Shown here: positions 5,485 to 8,398 of the stretch, piece by piece
Numbering within the stretch: position 1 is the stretch's first letter
Layout of the letters: every line of letters begins with the position of its first letter
Source of the DNA: Flavobacterium sp.
GTDB taxonomy: Bacteria; Bacteroidota; Bacteroidia; Flavobacteriales; Flavobacteriaceae
Direction: 5' to 3'
Assembly (NCBI GenBank): GCA_017989775.1
Contig: JAGNPF010000048.1
Location: forward strand, 1-8,398
DNA: 8,398 nucleotides
Notes under the pieces: model-generated
Database searches by the model: none
Told to the model about the DNA's origin: nothing
What the model saw: the letters and a program-made list of their open reading frames with translations, nothing else
Made by a program: the position numbers and the translations under genes

Positions 5485-6102
5485 GTATTTATGTGTTTGT
5501 AAAGATACGCGCCATTTGGGATTATTCATTACGTAATCGACAATAAGCGGTGTCATTTCTTCTTTTTTGCTCCATTCGGGTTGGAGAAACAGGATTGCAT
5601 TTTTGTTTACTTTTTCGGCTTGTTCCTCGGCAAAGATGAAATCGTGTTTGTTGTGAATAATCACTTTTAGTTCATCGGCATTGTCATAAACGGTTTGGGT
5701 AGGCAATTTATTTTTCTTGGGCGAAAGACAAATCCAGTCCCAAGTTCCAGAGAGTTCATAAGCGCCGGAAGTTTCAATGTGTACTTTTCGATTATTTTCC
5801 TTTAATTTTTGAGTCAACAATGTCATATCCCAAGTCAAAGGTTCGCCTCCAGTAACCACAACGGTGTCGGCATATTTGCTGGCATTGGCAACAATCAAAT
5901 CTGTACTTGTTGGCGGATGCAATTCGGCGTTCCAACTTTCCTTGACATCACACCAATGGCAGCCCACATCGCAACCACCAATTCGTATAAAATAAGCGGC
6001 TGTTCCGGTATGGAATCCTTCGCCTTGAATGGTGTAAAATTCTTCCATCAAGGGAAGCATTGCGCCTTTATTAACTTCTAATTGTATTTCTTTTGATAGC
6101 AT
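5470..6102 (-). CDS. queE: 7-carboxy-7-deazaguanine synthase (QueE)
   Basis: A 210-residue cytoplasmic radical SAM enzyme. It converts 6-carboxy-5,6,7,8-tetrahydropterin to 7-carboxy-7-deazaguanine, the ring-contracting step on the way to preQ0 and queuosine in tRNA. EFYTIQGEG at 21-29 is the substrate-binding start typical of QueE. The cluster motif is C44-x3-C48-x2-C51 (GGCDVGCHWC), ligating the 4Fe-4S cluster. TGGEP (84-88) binds S-adenosylmethionine, ETSG (110-113) follows, and LQTHKYLNIP closes the C-terminus as in intact family members. The length fits the shorter QueE types. The ATG at 6102 follows a good -7 element by about 20 bases. No other queuosine genes (queC, queD, queF) are adjacent here. 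The 3' end carries the promoter region of the next gene. Confidence 0.96.
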   Translation of the reverse strand: MLSKEIQLEVNKGAMLPLMEEFYTIQGEGFHTGTAAYFIRIGGCDVGCHWCDVKESWNAELHPPTSTDLIVANASKYADTVVVTGGEPLTWDMTLLTQKLKENNRKVHIETSGAYELSGTWDWICLSPKKNKLPTQTVYDNADELKVIIHNKHDFIFAEEQAEKVNKNAILFLQPEWSKKEEMTPLIVDYVMNNPKWRVSLQTHKYLNIP

Positions 6103-6120
6103 TTCAATAATTTAAGAGTG

Positions 6121-6128
6121 CAAAGATA
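6121..6128 (-). promoter_or_regulatory. -7 element of the queE promoter
   Basis: On the minus strand TATCTTTG (complement of 6121-6128) is a perfect TAnnTTTG and continues into CAC, as at strong flavobacterial starts. No good TTG is found 17-21 bases upstream, where the sequence reads TCTAGTCAAG. It lies between the preceding terminator and the queE ATG, with a predicted start near 6114, giving a very short leader. Confidence 0.5.
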
Positions 6129-6156
6129 GTGAATTTAAAACTTGACTAGATTCCAC

Positions 6157-6188
6157 AAAAAAACCGACAGCTTTTTTAAAACTGTCGG
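6157..6188 (-). terminator. strong intrinsic terminator of the PstS-like/TPR operon
   Basis: On the minus strand CCGACAG (complement of 6182-6188) and CTGTCGG (complement of 6164-6170) form a 7-bp GC-rich stem; TTTT and AAAA in the 11-base loop can extend it past a bulged G. Seven T follow (complement of 6157-6163). It lies about 23 bases past the TPR gene stop codon. Confidence 0.9.
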
Positions 6189-6211
6189 CTTTTAAATTTC
6201 ACCAGAACCAA

Positions 6212-7879
6212 TTATTTCAACAACTTCAAAGATTCCGTTGCATAATTGTTGGTTGGATCCAAAGTAAGTGTTTTGTTAAAATACTCGATTGCCTTTGCTT
6301 TATCTGTATTGGCGTAACTTGCCGCAATAGTATTGTAGGATTCAATAACTTTCTTTAAAACTGAAGGTTTAGCCATTTCTTCTGATCCTTTTTCAGCAAC
6401 TTTGGCCACATATTCCTCAAAATATTTTATGGTCATCGCATCATTTTCCATCAAACTATTGGTTCTTCCTCTGTAAAAATAACCATCTAAATAATTTGGA
6501 GAAGCCACTACGACTCTTTCAAAAGCCAAATCTGCTTTTTGCAAAGCTACTGGGTCAGGAGTTACTCCTTTTTTGTTGTTGGCAGCAAACAAAGACAATC
6601 CATAATACAGATTGTCTTCCGTATAATTTTTGTATTCAGAATTTGTCGTTCCAAATTCAAATATGGTCGCTGCTTCTTGGTACAATTTTAAAGTAAACAT
6701 TTTTTTTCCTAATTCGTTCAAGTCTTCAATAATCAAAGAATCTATTTCGATGGCTTTTTTAAGGTCGGCAATACCGGACTCATACAACACAGGATCAACT
6801 GACAATTCATCAGCAGCCAATCCTTTTTTGAATTTGGCAGCACCCAAATAAAAATAATCTTTTGCTATGATTTTGTTTTTTGGATTGCCGATATAACTTT
6901 CCAATGATTTGATTGCCAGATCTGCATTTCCATTTTCATAAGCAGAATACCCCAAATAACGAAAGATTCTAGGATTCACCTTGTCCATTTCGATCATTTT
7001 GTTGGCTTCTACTTCAAGAGCTTTATAATCTTTCACAAGCACAAGAAAGTCGGCATATCTCATTCTGGAATCCAACGAATGATCGGTAAGACTCAAGTAT
7101 TTTTCATAATACTTGATAGCCGTTTGCATGTATTCCTCAGACTTGGAAGGTTTGTTTCTTCCCCATTTGTAATATGTTTCGGCCAACTCCCTGTAAACAG
7201 GTCCATAACTTGGATTGATGGCGATTACTTCATTGAAAGATTTTATGGCCTCGTCATAGGATTTGGCTCCTTTCAACAAAACGCCCAATTGCATTTTGGC
7301 TCTTAAAAGAGTAGGATCGATTTGGAACGCATTTCTATAAGCCACATAAGCATCGTTTTGATTTTTGTCTCTATCATAGGCGTCTCCAAGCGCCAATTGG
7401 ACATTTGCATCATTTGGATTTATGGCTTTTGCCTTGTTCAAAACTTCGATTGCTTTTTTGAAATTTGGCTTGGTAGAATAGGTATAGGCTCTACCAATGG
7501 CAATCAATTCCTCCACGTCTTTCTTTTTGGTATCTTTCAAAGCCAATGCAAAATTAGCCTCGGCAGCAACTGCATCACCGTTGTCTAAATCTATTACGCC
7601 CAAACCAATATAATTGAGTCTGGCTCCATCGGTTCCTGCCAATCCTTTTTGGTACGCAATTTTGGCAGAATCCGTTTCTGTTTGTATAAGATAAACATTC
7701 CCCAACATAAAGTTGGCTCTACCATTGATTGGACTAGTTTTAAGAATCGACTTCAACATCGATTTTGCATTTTCATACTGTTCGGCATCAATCGCTTTTT
7801 TCACTTGGGCTATATCCTGTGCATTACCAAAAGACACCGAAGCTAGAAAAGCAAGACTAAAAATTTTAAACTTATTCAT
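6212..7879 (-). CDS. secreted tetratricopeptide repeat (TPR) protein
   Basis: A 555-residue protein. The signal peptide is residues 1-21 (MNKFK..., ending GNAQ), so it is periplasmic or otherwise beyond the inner membrane. The rest is mostly helical TPR-like repeats. The clearest are at about 34-82, 122-155, 156-189, 190-223 and 224-265, with looser ones to about 545. Typical pieces are ALGDAYDRDKNQNDAYVAYRNA with DP/NP turns, and AIKSFNEVIAINP. A Lys-rich insert with Pro occurs around 330-380. Such proteins are scaffolds; no catalytic motif is seen. I chose the ATG at 7879, which begins the signal peptide and lies 19 bases after the upstream stop; a further ATG at 7921 would overlap the upstream gene. 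It is co-transcribed with the PstS-like gene and ends in a strong terminator. Confidence 0.88.
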   Translation of the reverse strand: MNKFKIFSLAFLASVSFGNAQDIAQVKKAIDAEQYENAKSMLKSILKTSPINGRANFMLGNVYLIQTETDSAKIAYQKGLAGTDGARLNYIGLGVIDLDNGDAVAAEANFALALKDTKKKDVEELIAIGRAYTYSTKPNFKKAIEVLNKAKAINPNDANVQLALGDAYDRDKNQNDAYVAYRNAFQIDPTLLRAKMQLGVLLKGAKSYDEAIKSFNEVIAINPSYGPVYRELAETYYKWGRNKPSKSEEYMQTAIKYYEKYLSLTDHSLDSRMRYADFLVLVKDYKALEVEANKMIEMDKVNPRIFRYLGYSAYENGNADLAIKSLESYIGNPKNKIIAKDYFYLGAAKFKKGLAADELSVDPVLYESGIADLKKAIEIDSLIIEDLNELGKKMFTLKLYQEAATIFEFGTTNSEYKNYTEDNLYYGLSLFAANNKKGVTPDPVALQKADLAFERVVVASPNYLDGYFYRGRTNSLMENDAMTIKYFEEYVAKVAEKGSEEMAKPSVLKKVIESYNTIAASYANTDKAKAIEYFNKTLTLDPTNNYATESLKLLK

Positions 7880-7898
7880 CGAGATTATATTATTTTTA

Positions 7899-8398
7899 TT
7901 ATTTATCATTACTAATTTCATTTCTAATATTAATTTTTCTTCCTGGAACTTTTGCGGGCAACAATCCTGATTTTAAAACAATTCTTTGTCCGATGTCACC
8001 GGCAACGAATGAGGCAAAACCCATTCCCAATCCGGAATACCCTTGACCATTTATGATGTACAAATCACGTGCCAAAGGATATTTGCCTTCGGCTATATTG
8101 TTCTGGCTTGGTTCATAATACTTCTGGCCTGCAAGTCCCTTGACGCTCAAAACATTCACTTGGTCAACAAATTGCTGCATATCCGGCATGGGTTGCGTCA
8201 ACCAATTCAATCCCAAAACACCAACCATTCCTTCATTCTGCGCAACAAACTTGATTACCTCCTCATTGGTTTTAAACGAATATACCCCTTTTTCCGGAAT
8301 TGATTCTATTCCTGACAAGCTTTTCATGTAACGTACCGTGCTCGAATTTGGGTTGTCAAACACAAGTCCTTTTATTTTAGAACTTTTGCCTTGCATAA
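7899..8398 (-). CDS. PstS-like phosphate/substrate-binding protein, C-terminal part (5' end outside the window)
   Basis: The frame is open to the right edge, so this is the last 165 or so residues of a longer protein, in a family of roughly 300 residues. The final segment, GMGFASFVAGDIGQRIVLKSG followed by LLP, IN and IRNE, matches the C-terminal end of periplasmic phosphate-binding-like proteins of the PstS type. YPLARDLYIING is the typical strand of this fold, in which other members have YPLSR. The Met at 8394-8396 is probably internal. The phosphate-contacting residues lie mostly in the missing N-terminal half, so ligand specificity cannot be judged, and no PstC/PstA/PstB genes are visible. 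The TPR gene follows 19 bases after its stop, pointing to one operon. In flavobacteria such a gene is, as I recall, often preceded by exbB/exbD/tonB. Confidence 0.8.
   Translation of the reverse strand, partial: MQGKSSKIKGLVFDNPNSSTVRYMKSLSGIESIPEKGVYSFKTNEEVIKFVAQNEGMVGVLGLNWLTQPMPDMQQFVDQVNVLSVKGLAGQKYYEPSQNNIAEGKYPLARDLYIINGQGYSGLGMGFASFVAGDIGQRIVLKSGLLPAKVPGRKINIRNEISNDK

Noticed and set aside
7880..7921. Longer TPR protein start at ATG 7921
   Set aside because: It overlaps the end of the PstS-like gene and puts 14 Asn-rich residues before the signal peptide; the ATG at 7879 fits secretion.
1..8398. CRISPR array, transposon, prophage or defence/toxin system
   Set aside because: I found no regularly spaced identical repeats, transposase-like frames, terminal inverted repeats or known defence domains. 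The promoter units at 1-395 are diverged and too few to be a CRISPR array.

Overview
The window reads as chromosomal DNA from a member of the Bacteroidetes, most likely Flavobacterium or a close relative. The evidence is the AT-rich composition, promoters of the Bacteroidetes type (TTG, about 19-21 bases, TAnnTTTG), the absence of clear Shine-Dalgarno sequences, secreted proteins whose signal peptides end in Ala-Gln, and protein families typical of flavobacteria. There are eight protein genes, one of them cut by the right edge. All but one lie on the minus strand. This looks like ordinary core-genome territory: I see no insertion sequence, CRISPR array, prophage or toxin/defence module.

Left part (1-784): non-coding. 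Bases 1-395 hold three tandem promoter units about 123 bp apart. All point left, and each ends in a near-identical TAnnTTTGCACCC(C)GC core. This is the style of flavobacterial rRNA or tRNA operon promoters, so a stable-RNA operon probably starts just beyond the left edge. Bases 343-650 contain little recognisable structure. Bases 695-777 carry a structured RNA on the plus strand, resembling a family I recall as Flavo-1, which ends against the 3' end of the next gene.

Middle part (785-5422): a LolC/E-type ABC permease and a CxxCxxCC cluster (YkgJ-type) protein both run leftward, each with its own promoter and a TTG start. A class I SAM-dependent methyltransferase is the only plus-strand gene, and its start lies beside a short dispersed repeat. 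Convergent with it is a PLP-dependent class V aminotransferase-fold enzyme whose terminator hairpin includes its stop codon. Then comes a secreted protein joining DUF2059 to a TonB C-terminal domain, with a clear terminator.

Right part (5470-8398): queE (7-carboxy-7-deazaguanine synthase, queuosine pathway), then a strong terminator that closes an operon entering from the right. That operon holds the C-terminal part of a PstS-like substrate-binding protein followed, 19 bases later, by a 555-residue secreted TPR protein. In flavobacteria, as I recall, such a pair often follows exbB/exbD/tonB genes, which would lie beyond the right edge.

The genes are functionally mixed: lipoprotein or envelope export, envelope and periplasmic proteins, tRNA modification, and general metabolism. 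The most interesting signals are non-coding: the triple promoter array, the structured RNA antisense to the permease end, and the repeat bordering a start codon.
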